The notes beneath the pieces are model-generated. The model was given only the letters and a program-made list of their open reading frames with translations. It did no database searches and had not been told where the DNA came from. The position numbers were made by a program, and so were the translations under genes. Below, in pieces: positions 10,464 through 20,690 of a DNA stretch of 64,000 bases. How positions within the stretch are numbered: the first letter of the stretch is position 1; each line of letters starts with the position of its first letter. Source of the stretch: Flammula alnicola (Eukaryota > Basidiomycota > Agaricomycetes > Agaricales > Strophariaceae); assembly GCA_015499995.1 (NCBI GenBank), contig JADNRV010000110.1, positions 1 to 64,000 on the forward strand. The letters are read 5' to 3'.

Positions 10464-10892
10464 ATGGCACCTCCAGTCGATCCGAATGCCCCCAAATTTC
10501 ATTCGGTCACTTCCAAGTTCTCGGAGAGCCAACTTTTCGGCGAACTCGAACTCAATGGTTATGCGCAGGAGGATTCGTTACTGAAACTCAGGCCTTCTAT
10601 GTGATTACAGACGATGGCACGGCTGTGATGTGCCAAGTGATCCACTCTTCCATGGGGAAGAACAATGCGTCGATCTCTGCTTTGGCTTGCTCAACTAATA
10701 TTTTCATACACAGTCTCTGGTACCCTACTATCCAATTCACCTGCAAGATCTCCAATCCCAGCAGAGGAGAGAATACATGGAAATCTCTCAATGTCGAATT
10801 TTGCAGTGGAGTCACTGCCCCCAGGCTACGACAAGCGCTCCAGCAAAGCCGACGAGTTCTCCGTGCTTTTCAAGTCCAACCCAGGTTCTGAA
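10464..10892 (+). pseudogene. Svf1-like gene, 5' part (broken)
   Basis: Svf1 proteins form a fungal family linked to oxidative stress survival and sphingolipid metabolism. Here the family's N-terminal half is clear (VDPNAPKFHSVTSKF, WLCAGGFVTETQAFY, CQVIHSS, WYPTIQFTCK, GYDKRSSKADEFS) but sits in different frames. There is a shift near 10550 and another near 10790. The intron at 10657-10713 has GA instead of GT at its donor; its length is a multiple of three, so retention stays in frame. The gene stops at TCTGAA (10887-10892) and resumes 3.1 kb away at an identical TCTGAA (13988). Everything between belongs to an inserted segment. Confidence 0.8.
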
Positions 10893-11733
10893 CAGGTCGG
10901 TTGCTTTTTTATTTCATGACTTTATATTGATGGTTTGTCTAGTTCCGTGTCAACTTACCCACCGACGCGCGCCGCTGGTCGATGTGAAATCGATGGAAGA
11001 CGTTGATTATCATGGCCTCCGTGCCATGCCCGAGATGACTATGTTGGTTCTCATTGCTTAAACAAACTGAGCAGCACACTGACGTAGAATGGGTATTGAG
11101 GATGTTCTATACATCTCCAAATAATCTAATATATTTTAGAGCGGGCCTACACTTGTTCTTCTACGAAGAAGAATGAAGCGTGCCACGCCTTTGCACGCTT
11201 CATGCGCCCCACGCTTGCAAGTTGCAATTGCCACGCCGATTTTCCTGTGCCCGGAATCAACGGTAGCGTGAATTCGCATTTCAACAGGGCATTGAAACAA
11301 TTAGGAAATTCTATGCACATTTGTGGACAGGCATTTGTGATTGGGTGGTTAGTGGCTCTCCAAGTGGAGGAGAACTGCTCGTAGCGTCAAGGGGACTTGG
11401 GAATAAGTTATTTCAGTGCTGACTTGGCCATATGCAAGGAAGCATTGCGAAATATACTGGTGGCCTCATCGTTTCATATCTGGATAACTCTGTCTTATAG
11501 AAGTCTGAGTATGGGAAAAAGAAACCTGCCTCAGGACCTTCAAACCGTCACCGCATGCCAGGAAAGAAAATGCACTCAGATGAAAACTCGGCTGTTTTAT
11601 TCATAGGGATTAGAACGATTTTAAACCAACCTTATAACACTGGCGCACTTCTGTCAGGACTAATTGACCTATCCCTGTGGGTACTGTCATTCCCATCCTC
11701 TGCTCATCTGCATCCCCACCCAAATCCATCACA

Positions 11734-13225
11734 ATGACGACCCTCGTCCTTCTCTACACCCTCCTCTTCTTCCTCCCCACCATCCTCTCAAATCCCATAT
11801 CACCATCCTCTCCGCCTCCCTTCGATGCTGCGACCGCCTCCGCTGCCCTCGCTGCCCTGGGTCGCGCACCCTCCACCCTCCGCGGTCCCGGTTCCCTACC
11901 AAACCCACGTCTGCCCGCCGGCACCGACACCATGCCCGAAATTGAGCACATCGTGTTGGTGATGTACGAGAACCACTCGTTCGACAACGTATTCGGCCTC
12001 CTTGGACACGGGGACGGCCTGCCCACCTCCCGGGATGGTACTGTCACAGCGTCGAATCCGTATGCGAACGGAAGCGTGCAGCATGCATTCGAAATGCCGA
12101 ATACGTGTCAGTCCGGGCATATTTCGCAGCAGTGGGCGGTGTCGCATGCGGCGTTTAATAATGGGAGTATGAATGGCTTTGTGAGCGACACTGTTTCGCC
12201 CGAGTCGATGGGGTATTTGAAGGCGAGGCATTTGCCCTTTACGTGGGATTTGGCAAGCCACTTCCCTATTGGTGATAGGTGGTTTTCCTCAGTTATGGGG
12301 CAGACTTGGCCGAATCGCATGTATCTGTATGTGGTCTTCTGGTTTATTACAGGCGGGGACCTGACTGATTGACGATGCCAGAATTGCCGGCACAAGCATG
12401 GGGATTGTCAACACCAACCAAAATATCACTGGCCTTGTCCCACCCTCAGGCACAATCTTCAATACCTTCGACCGCTTCAACATCAGCTGGACCGACTACC
12501 TCTCCCCAGGTGCATTCCCCTTGGGCGCCACCCCAGAACTCTTCACCATCAGCGACAATGAAACCGTCGCTAACAACCACGCCAGTCTCGACGACTTCTT
12601 TGCCGCCCTCGCGAATGGCACTTTACCACAAGTCTCCTTCTTCGAGCAGAACGGCCAAACGCAAAGCCAAGAAGACCCACAGAACATCGTCGTAGGCGAA
12701 GGCCTTTTTGCCTCGGTCATCAACGCCCTGGGTGAATCTCCGTTGTGGAATAAAACAGCACTCATCTTCGTCTACGATGAGCACGGCGGATATTATGACC
12801 ATGTTCCCCCGCCCGTCGCTCTGGCACCAGATAATATCGGACCAGTGGTGCCTGCAGGCGAATTCACATACGACGGCTACCATCGGTATGGGTTCCGAGT
12901 TCCAGCAATGATGGTGTCGCCGTATTCCAAGGCTGGAGCGTATGTGTCGCACGTTCTGCATGACCATACATCTATACTGGCGTTCTTGCAACGCAAGTGG
13001 AATCTGCCGGCATTGACGTGGCGGGATGCAAATGCAAATGATATGACAGATTTCTTGGATATGCAGGCGCTGGCAGAGAAAAGACCGACGTTTCCTAAGC
13101 TGCCGAAGTTGAAGCCAGCGGGGAATACCACTGCAAATTTGGAGTGTAGTGTTACGGGCCCAGGGGTAATTCCGCCAGTGGGAAGTGTGACTGAGCCGGG
13201 AAAGGAGACAGGAAAGGGAAAGTGA
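11734..13225 (+). CDS. Secreted phospholipase C / acid phosphatase-type phosphoesterase
   Basis: Exons 11734-12326 and 12382-13225 (55-base intron, phase 2) give 478 aa. Residues 1-20 are a clear signal peptide, so the enzyme is predicted to be secreted. It belongs to the phosphoesterase family (PF04185) that includes bacterial phosphatidylcholine phospholipases C and fungal acid phosphatases. The N-terminal metal-site motif YENHSFDNVFG (about residues 78-88) and the later DEHGGYYDHVPPP, with YGFRVPAMMVSPYSK, are intact, as is the usual C-terminal HDHTSILAFLQRKW. Expected reaction: metal-dependent cleavage of phosphate esters or phospholipid head groups; the substrate cannot be told from sequence. 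The start was chosen because it opens the signal peptide; an ATG-proximal GTG-led extension upstream is not needed. The gene sits inside a broken Svf1-like gene and is itself undamaged. Confidence 0.92.
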
Positions 13226-13230
13226 AAGGG

Positions 13231-13252
13231 GGGTGGTGGTGGTGGTGGTGGT
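13231..13252 (+). repeat. GGT trinucleotide tract after the phospholipase C stop
   Basis: Seven GGT units immediately 3' of the phospholipase C stop codon, in the probable 3' UTR. Confidence 0.8.
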
Positions 13253-13987
13253 GAGTAGGCGTATGGTCAACCAAAAGCCCAATGTATTCCGTCGTTTCAA
13301 ATAGCAAATAGATAGCAAAATGATGAAATTAATTAATTTCTCAACCCCACCTTCACCCAATCCCCTTGCTTGCAAGGGTTCTCGCTCCCCCAAAATGAAG
13401 CCAGTTCCTGGCATCCCGGCAGTTGCCGAGATGGCATCATCGGTCACGTTCGCCTTATCAGTTAGACTCTATCCTCCGAGTCAGCGTGCCCACATTGTCC
13501 AATGTTTTCTGTGTTATAAGACGCTGTCCCTCGTTTGATTACTCATATATGATACCATTCCTTTGTCTTTTCATTCAACGTTCCCGATCTTTTATTCGTG
13601 TCCCTCCTTAAACAGCTCGTCATCAAGTCGTTTGGAAATGTTTGGGACGCGAAGACAGATTGATAACGGACTCTGCTGACAATGACGACGAGGCCTTAAT
13701 AGCATTGGCCGGATGAGGCAAAGGCGCGAACGTGGAACATCTTCTCACCTCAATGAAAAGAATAAGCTTGTACAGGAATTGTTAGAGTTTCTTTTCAGGT
13801 ATTTGACGAGGATTCAAGTTCGGTAAAATGTACATATGTAGTGGGACATGTCCTAGGATGATCTCATAGACCCGAACATCCAAGCCATGGGTTACTGTTC
13901 AATAAATTTTCAACTGCATTTACATTTTTTCTCAAGCAAGGGTTCTGCCGACGGGAGTCGGCCCTTCTCTAGTACCCTCACAGCACG

Positions 13988-15119
13988 TCTGAATTCCCGG
14001 AGTCGTATACCATACGTGCTAATCTGGGTGTCGACCTTCAAGTGTCCCTGGAGCTTCAAAGACCCGCATCTATTACTGGATACAAGGGTGGCAAGGGACC
14101 TGAAGGAGGATACTCATATTTCGGCACAGATCCCAAGAACGCAGATGGCTATGTCATCCATCGCTTCTGGCCTCGCATCCAGGCGACCGGACATCACATC
14201 CGCAGCGGCAAGGCTGACACTTTGAAAGGCACCGGAATGTTTGTGTATGCCATCCAAGGAATGCGACCCAACCTGGTGGCATCTACACTGGAACTTTGCT
14301 CACTTCCAAAATGAACAGCTTGGAGGAGTGTCTGCGATCCAGATGGAGTTCACGATGGAGCAGTCCGATATGGCTTGACTCTCGGAAGCGGAGGCTCGGA
14401 GACGCGTCGAGCAGGCCGTTCGGTGTCGCGTCGAAGGCAAAGGCAAGGATGGTTCGTCTACGAATGCGGAAGGTGTCTACAAAAGGACGTGCACAGCCTC
14501 AACGCTATCTAATCTATCTATCTAATCTAGCGAGCGCCCTGGCAGATCTCACTGTCCCAACGACTCTGGATACAAGAAGGGTGCCGGCTCCGGCGGGGTT
14601 GTGAATGTTGGTTCGCTGGTGATTGCGGATAAATTGGCGGCCGTCACAACCCAAACGAAATGGCCAGGAGAAGAATCCACTGGGTTTGTCATCTCACGAA
14701 CGACACATCTCAATCCCAAGCATGACCCTGACACCAGCTATGGAAAGCCGACCGAGATCGTCTTTGAGTGGGAAGGACCGTCAATTGTCTCTGACGCGCA
14801 GGGCACGATAGAGGTGAAGCTACAGACAGACCTTGGTTCGGTTGAGACTCCCAAGGGTCTCATTGAGAAGGTGGACGTTCTCGCCGAAATTCCTTACTTT
14901 CTCAAGGTCGCCGTCAACTATGTCGCTGGAACGAAGCCATATATCTATCAGATACTTGCCGCAGTTGCATCTCTCACGAAATATACTCATATTTTTTTGC
15001 TTTAGTGGATCAATCCTGCAAAGCTCTCTATTACAGCTCCCGAAGCATTGGCTCCTGGTCTATCGTCCGGTGTTGAAGTCGAAGAAATTATCTTCAACGA
15101 GATCACCTTCATTTCTTAA
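13988..15119 (+). pseudogene. Svf1-like gene, 3' part (broken)
   Basis: Resumes the Svf1-like reading at SEFPESYTIRANLG, then GGYSYFG, VIHRFWPR, QGMRPNLVAS, GAGSGGVVNVGSL, LIEKVDVLAEIPY, NYVAGTKPYIYQ and the terminal INPAKL...ISSOP-type end at TAA 15117-15119. Lesions: a frameshift near 14286; an in-frame TGA near 14376 followed by about 170 bases of sequence foreign to the family (14376-14550); and a last intron (14952-15005) whose donor reads AT instead of GT. With the 5' part this makes at least five independent defects, so the gene is dead even without the insertion. The final exon and the stop are intact. Confidence 0.8.
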
Positions 15120-15887
15120 ACATTAGCCGTGACCCGTGCAACGCACGGAAATTTAGTTTGATTTCGGTCATGGATAGTCATGTCAAGATTGCATCAATGA
15201 ACACTGTCAGGCCGCTTTTCCGGGGACAAAACTTGGTGTCCCAACATTCGCGCAGGGATCCGAGAAAAAATTGAGGGAGAAGGTGACCAAAAAAGCCATA
15301 GATTTCAGAAGTCACTAGTCACTGGGAAACAAACCTTCAAACATATTATAGACAGTGGAGATCATATGAATTTGAGTAGTCCAAGCACCGGCGTTGTGGT
15401 GTCCATTGTGGTCCAGTACATTGGTGTGCAGTGATTATCGCCTACGCTCAATTCTATGAATTTCTATCTAAGTATGCCGTCATTTACCAGCTTTACCACC
15501 TGAGTTCTCTGCTTCGTCAAGATGAATAAATTGACAAATATCGATCTATGACAATCACTTCTTCTCGATCCAAGTCTCGGAAAAAAAAAGTCTATGAGGA
15601 TGGTGAAAAAAAGGACTAGTACGAAAGTATGATATCATATGTACAGAAAGCATGCAGATAGATAACTGATAACTAGCTAGGTAGTGGCCTATAGGCAATC
15701 GGTACAATATATAAAACACAATGGTCCGCGAAAGCACTGCTCCGGACTCAACAAGAGAACAAATCCTTAAATTCCAAGCGAAGAATCAGAAATGTAGGTA
15801 GGTGTACAGTACAAGTAAGTTGAAAGCACAGCAAGCAAGACATTGTCAGACAAAAGGCAAGTGAAAGTTCATGTTCATGTAACGTCG
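15120..15887. other. Convergent intergenic region
   Basis: Between the Svf1-like remnant (+) and the palmitoyltransferase (-). A small perfect stem CCGTGC-AAC-GCACGG lies at about 15133-15147. Nothing coding is supported. Confidence 0.4.
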
Positions 15888-18118
15888 TTATCGAAGATCC
15901 TCGGGCCATTCAGCCCGTTTTCGCCAACGACCTTCTGAGTCAAACCTGGGATTGACACTGTATGAAAGGCCGTCGTTATCGCTCCGTCCGACCGGGACTA
16001 CAAAAAATAAGGCAAGAATCAGCACAAGAAGAAAAAAAAGATCTGCGTGCATGGAACATGGCCGCCGAGATAAGATAAGCACCCAAATGGCTTATCTACT
16101 AGGAAAAGAAACCAACAGAGAAGAACTCACATATCCATCCAAGCCACCACTTCCCCATCACATCCGTCCACTCCTCGTGCATATTTCCCCGCCACCAAAT
16201 ATTTCCCTCCGAATTCAGGGCGCCCCATTCCTTGTCCCATTCTCTCTGTTTTCTCCTCTTTGCACTGCAGATTAAAAAAATTGCAGCAACAGCCCCATCG
16301 TCAGTATTAAACTTAAGAAGAGACAAGAGAGGCACACGCACCCAAACTCCCACCACTTAAACCCTCTCGCAAGTGTATCGGCCTCGCGCTCCTTCATGCT
16401 GTGTATTTGCATACTCTCCACCGTTGTCTGACCTTTTAGAATCAGATTCGCGTGCGCGATCACCAGCGTGGTGGTAAACAAGAGGAAAAAGCCCGCCCTG
16501 CAGAGCATAGCGCATTAGATACCCGCAAAGGCAAAAGCTTGTAAATTACGCACATAGCAATGATGACGATTTCCTGTGGATCAATGTCCATCGTCGATGA
16601 GTTGTTCGCCTTTATGGTGTATGCAAGCAGGGTACCGAATACATAAGCGGCGAACACCGTCGTTGCTTGAGAAAAATTTAGAAAGAACTGCCAACAGGAC
16701 GAAAGACGGTCAGTTGAACAGCTCGGTGGAGAAGAAAGATGTCAAACCTTGTGATTCCGCGCTCCTACGCACTGGCCTATCCCTGTATGTTTCACTAGTT
16801 AAAAAAAAAGGAGAGAAAAAAATTGAGGCAGAAACATACATGGGCAGTGATGGTCGTATTTAAGCACGCACTAATCGAGGAAATACATCACTTCGAATCC
16901 ATTGGGCTTGAAAACAGGAAGAAATAACTCACAGTACCACAAACTCGACAATGATGTGCCCGATACGGTTTAACTATTTGGTCGATCGAACAATATCTAT
17001 GCACTGGATGCAGGACCGGCGTCGTAGGTGGCCGCCGATTGATGTTCAGCTCTTCTAATCTGCGCTCTCTCTTCAATGCCTTTTCGTGTCGCGTTGGAGG
17101 TGGAGACGCAATCGCAACTTTTGGACTAAGAGCCCGAGGTTTCTTGAGCAGCTTGCTATTGAGGAACGATGGTCGCGGGTTTTGCTGGTGCGACGTAACG
17201 GTCGTGGAAGACGTGGGTGCAGGCGATACGAGGGTGGGATTGCCTTTCGTCTTCGCGTCGTTCACGAAGGCAGGTTTAGGGGCGGAGATGGTATTCATAA
17301 TGCCTGCGTTTGGCTCCTGTAATTCGCTCTGACGAGTGTCGTCTCTCCGCAGTAAATCTTCGTAGGAAGGTCCCGCAAATCCGGAAAAGTCCCTCCTTTG
17401 AGATGTGTGGCCTCGAGAAGTTGTTGCAGTCAATGAAGGGCGCCGCGACTGCTGGGAATTGCGATGGTCCATTTCGACATCTGGGGGCAAAGCATTGCTC
17501 GTGTCGACCCGTTCGGGTACTTCAGTGGAGTTCCAGGATTCGCGTAGAGGTACAGCGGCGGGGATGAGAGGCCGTTCTGATCTTGTAATGTACTGCATAG
17601 AAGCTTCAATCAAGAATATTTGATTTAAAATGTCGCTGACACTCACATCTCGCGCATATCCTGGAGGCGTCAGAACAACCTGGAAATCGAACGTATTTTT
17701 TGAGAATACGGCAAGATAAATATTGGTGCAAAAGGACGGACCCTCAGATACGCCCATACCATCCATAGGTATAATACGCAGAATACTACAAGGAGGGCAA
17801 CTGCCACAACGTCAACATTCGAAACAAATGGAATTGTATTGAAAAGTACCAACTTCCTGTACTGCGCCCCGCCTGAGCTCTCCTCCCCCTCCTAATCATA
17901 GGCAGACAGAGGCGTTGGATGTACACATATGCCGCATATCCCATAATTCCTGCCGTTACTGCCACCATAAGTTTCCTCACGATCCATGGCTGGGGCGTCG
18001 TCCTGTTATTTCGTTTCTCCTGGGCAGTTTCCGCAGCTTGTTCAATCACACCACAGCATGTTTGCTCCCTCTCCTTCCGTGATTTCGTCGGAACTGCCTG
18101 AAGTGACGCTGTAGGCAT
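15888..18118 (-). CDS. DHHC-type protein S-acyltransferase (palmitoyltransferase)
   Basis: Ten exons on the minus strand: 18118-17925, 17856-17742, 17679-17647, 17592-16933, 16870-16840, 16782-16748, 16687-16554, 16497-16342, 16264-16131 and 15997-15888. They join in frame to 533 aa. Two membrane helices come first (residues about 48-65 and 75-100), then a long polar cytosolic segment (about 220 aa, Ser/Pro-rich). The cysteine-rich domain follows, with CSIDQIVKPYRAHHCRVCG, DHHC at residues 340-343 and CVGARNHKFF, then two more helices. TTVE follows the last helix, and a C-terminal aromatic segment (GKWWLGWIFPVG) resembles the PaCCT region. The enzyme should palmitoylate cysteines of membrane-associated proteins at an endomembrane. 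The long loop between helix two and the DHHC domain recalls the PFA3-type group but does not prove it. A five-codon uORF lies just upstream of the ATG. Divergent with the protease-like gene. Confidence 0.92.
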
Positions 18119-18482
18119 ATCTACGCTCGAGGTCGATTAGAAGGAGGAGGACATGGTAGGGATAAGAGAACCAGTCCAGGCTTGAGATTCAGAACAAGTG
18201 ACAAGTGACAAAGTATATATGTCAGCCACGTGATCATTAACTGCCTTAACAACTTCGACGTTCAACGTTCAACGTTCAACCTGAACCATGAACTAGGAGG
18301 GTCTGAGAACGACGCGTCTTGCTTGAGCGCGTAGGTATGTGCGATGCTGCAATCAAGGCGTTTCTGACACCTTCAATTCGGGTTCAACTTGGGTTCCACA
18401 CCGCATCTCAAGACCTAGATTTTAACTTCCGAACGACACAGTCAACTCTCTCAACCCATTGTTGATCTTTCGGACGATAACA
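18119..18482. promoter_or_regulatory. Divergent promoter region, with an ACGTTCAA triplet repeat
   Basis: About 365 bases between the palmitoyltransferase (-) and the trypsin-fold gene (+). It contains three perfect tandem copies of ACGTTCAA (about 18258-18281), which could be factor-binding sites or a slippage product. No TATA box is obvious. Confidence 0.4.
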
Positions 18483-20339
18483 AGTGAGTCCTTTGGCTTT
18501 TTGCTATCTTCCCGTACTTACCCTCTCTTCTTTCAGTGATTTCTGCGGCTTTTGTCGCTGCCTGCATTGGCCTTGCTAGGGAGAATAGCCAGGGCCCCAC
18601 CATCTCCCCCACAGAGACCGACTTTTCGGACCTCTACGATGACTCCGCGTCCAGCACATCTTCTTCTTCGCCTCCGTACTCTGTCTCCAAGGCGGAGGCA
18701 ACGTTTTACTACTCGGGCCTGCCCTCGAGCCCCAGATTAGTTTACCGTACGGGGACCACCCCGTGGACGAAGCCCACCGGACCCCAGGCCCAGCGCGAGT
18801 TGAAGGAGCTCCGCCCAGTCTTCGGCCACAAGCTCAACGCCGTCTGGAAGGACTTGGGCCCGAAGGTTTGCGACTTCCTGGATTCTGCTGGGGTCTGGTG
18901 GACGACCATAGATGTCGTTCGCTTTATCAAGGTCGGAAAGGGAGAGGCCGTCGGTCCCATCGTACTTTGGATTGGTGTCTTTCCCGAGACCCTCTTCAGC
19001 GAGGATGCCTACACCGTGGCGTACGGCTGCCTGGACCTTCTCAAGAAGTTCGGAATCACCGATGTCGAAGTCGAGTGCCGGGAGTCCATCTACACCCGGT
19101 CGGCCTGTCCCAACCTCCTTAAGCCCGTTTCCGACTTGCACCCAACCGTCGACGTTTGCGGTCCTCTTACTCCTGCGCTTGGACTCTTCATCGCTGCCCA
19201 GGCCACACCTCACGTGGAGGGTACCGGAGGTCTCTACCTCGCCGAAGGCGGCGACAGCAAGAAGGTCTTGCTCGTCACGGCTCGCCATGTCCTCTTCCCA
19301 CCCAACGAGTGGCCTAACATCGACTACACCCGCACAAACCCCAGTGCGCCTCGTCGCAACATCCTCCTTCTCGGCACCAAGGCGTTCGACAACCTCGCCA
19401 AATCCATCAAGATCAGGATCGGACGACACGGCATAATGGCCGAACTCTACAACCGGCAGATTGAGAAGTTGCAGGAGCAGATTGAGAAGTTGAAGGAGAG
19501 GGAGGCTGGCGAGGATGACATCGAGGAGGCTACAGGGGAGCTGGAGAAGGTTCAGAGGTTGTTGGACGAGGTGAACAAGGCAATGGAGGCCCTTGATAAG
19601 TTCCACGACGAAGTCACGAAGAAGTGGAGCCGACCGAGCCAGCGCGTCTTAGGCCACATCGTCCGCTCCCCTCCTATCACTCTCGCCGCTGGCACGGAAG
19701 GTTTCACCGAAGACTACGCCGTTGTCGAGCTCGACAGCTCCAAGATCGAGAAGGCCTTTGTGGGCAATGCGATTGACCTCGGTACATTTTGATCTATCTC
19801 ACCAAGGCCATCAAGCCTAACTGTTATATCCAGGTACGGAGATTCCGGCCGACGAGTTCACATTGAAGATGTACCCCCACACCGACGCCCCCACAACGAC
19901 CTTTAAGTATCCGCATGACCGCCTCCTGAAGCTCCGGGACCTCATCCAGGAAGACCACATGCACACCCCAGATACGCTCGACCACGACGGCGAACCGTGC
20001 CTCTTCGTTATCAAGAACGGTAATACGACCGGCGTCACCATAGGCCGCGCTACCGGCACCTTCTCCTTCGTCCGCCAGTACTTCGACAACGGCACGCGCT
20101 GGACGTCGATGGCGTGGGCTATCCTCCCCTACGACCACAAGTCCGGGGTGTTCTCCGCCCCCGGCGATTCGGGCTCGATTATCGCGGACGGCCGCGGACG
20201 TATCGGCGGCCTACTCACTGGCAGTGCCGGCAAGACGGAGTCCTCGGACGTCACGTACGCGACGCCCCTCTTCTGGCTCCTGCCGCGCATCAAGGGCACT
20301 GGGTTTCCGGACGCCCACCTCTACCCGGTTATGGCCTAG
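18483..20339 (+). CDS. Trypsin-fold serine protease-like protein, 583 aa
   Basis: Exons 18483 (one base shown), 18537-19781 and 19834-20339. There is no ATG at the 5' end of the open frame. The preceding intron (18484-18536, GTGAGT to TTTCAG) would join A at 18483 to TG at 18537, making the start codon across the splice. The protein then begins MISAAFVAACIG. A trypsin-like triad is in place: His251 in LVTARHVLF, Asp393 in EDYAVVEL and Ser528 in APGDSGSII. Between His and Asp lies a charged predicted coiled coil (about residues 300-365), unusual for this fold. The N-terminal 210 residues are not recognised. It probably cleaves or binds proteins; no signal peptide is certain (the N-terminal hydrophobic stretch is short). 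The family is common but unnamed in Agaricomycetes as far as I recall. Its 3' flank is fused to a copied piece of the G-alpha gene. Confidence 0.8.
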
Positions 20340-20375
20340 GCGCCGCGACATCGACCAGAACGACATCGTGGGCGC

Positions 20376-20690
20376 TGGGGGTCATCGAATCATTTGTGTT
20401 TGTTATATTTTTCCATGATGCGTTCGTTATTGATTTATTTATTTTTTCACGTCGCCTCTGGTTTCACCTTTCGACGAAAAGAAGCTAGCGGAGGAACGCA
20501 GGGTTAATAGATTAGAAGACAACTACTGTGCCTCCTGTGGCGCTCGGTGTGCTCGTGCAAGCTGCTTGCGTGGACTCAAAGCATCCTCTGTACGTTTTTG
20601 CCTTCTTCCATAATCCATATTGACCTTTCCTTGGCTGCTTCGACCCCTCATTTACGTTCTTTCCTTGCCAAGTTGGGCTGACATACTTAC
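20376..20690 (+). pseudogene. Copied fragment of the G-alpha gene (one exon plus flanks)
   Basis: The sequence from GGGGGTCATCGAATCATT through CCTTTCGACGAAAAG, GCTCGTGCAAGCTGCTTGCG and CTTGCCAAGTTGGGCTGA parallels 24888-25272 of the intact G-alpha gene. That includes its exon 8 and intron 8. The copy carries small indels (an extra AAG-like insertion in the exon, TACTGTGCCTCCTGTGG in place of the intact reading), so it is non-coding. It starts 37 bases after the stop codon of the protease-like gene. Confidence 0.8.

Larger units (their letters stand above)
10893..13987. other. 3.1 kb segment inserted in the Svf1-like gene
   Basis: Bounded by TCTGAA at 10887-10892 and 13988-13993, in the same codon phase on both sides. 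If one copy and the segment are removed, the Svf1-like reading runs on directly from PGSE to FPESYTI, as in the family. The segment carries a complete phospholipase C-type gene with 0.8 kb on its 5' side and 0.76 kb on its 3' side. No terminal inverted repeats, Helitron ends or transposase are visible. The flanks at 10940-11600 and 13260-13980 hold no recognised gene. A very long intron containing a nested gene is the alternative reading (possible TTCTCTAG acceptor near 13970), but it would add extra residues at the junction. Confidence 0.6.

Noticed and set aside
11754..13447. Antisense ORFs of 95 to 274 codons opposite the phospholipase C gene
   Set aside because: They are shadows of the sense exons; the sense product has a signal peptide and all family motifs.
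10893..13987. Helitron or DNA-transposon identity for the inserted segment
   Set aside because: The ends do not show TC...CTRR, terminal inverted repeats or an A/T target, and there is no helicase or transposase.
15133..15147. Terminator hairpin CCGTGC-AAC-GCACGG after the Svf1-like stop
   Set aside because: Bacterial-type hairpin terminators do not apply to RNA polymerase II genes; kept only as a description of the spacer.
18737..19606. 289-codon minus-strand ORF
   Set aside because: Leucine-rich mirror of the trypsin-fold exon; no independent signals.
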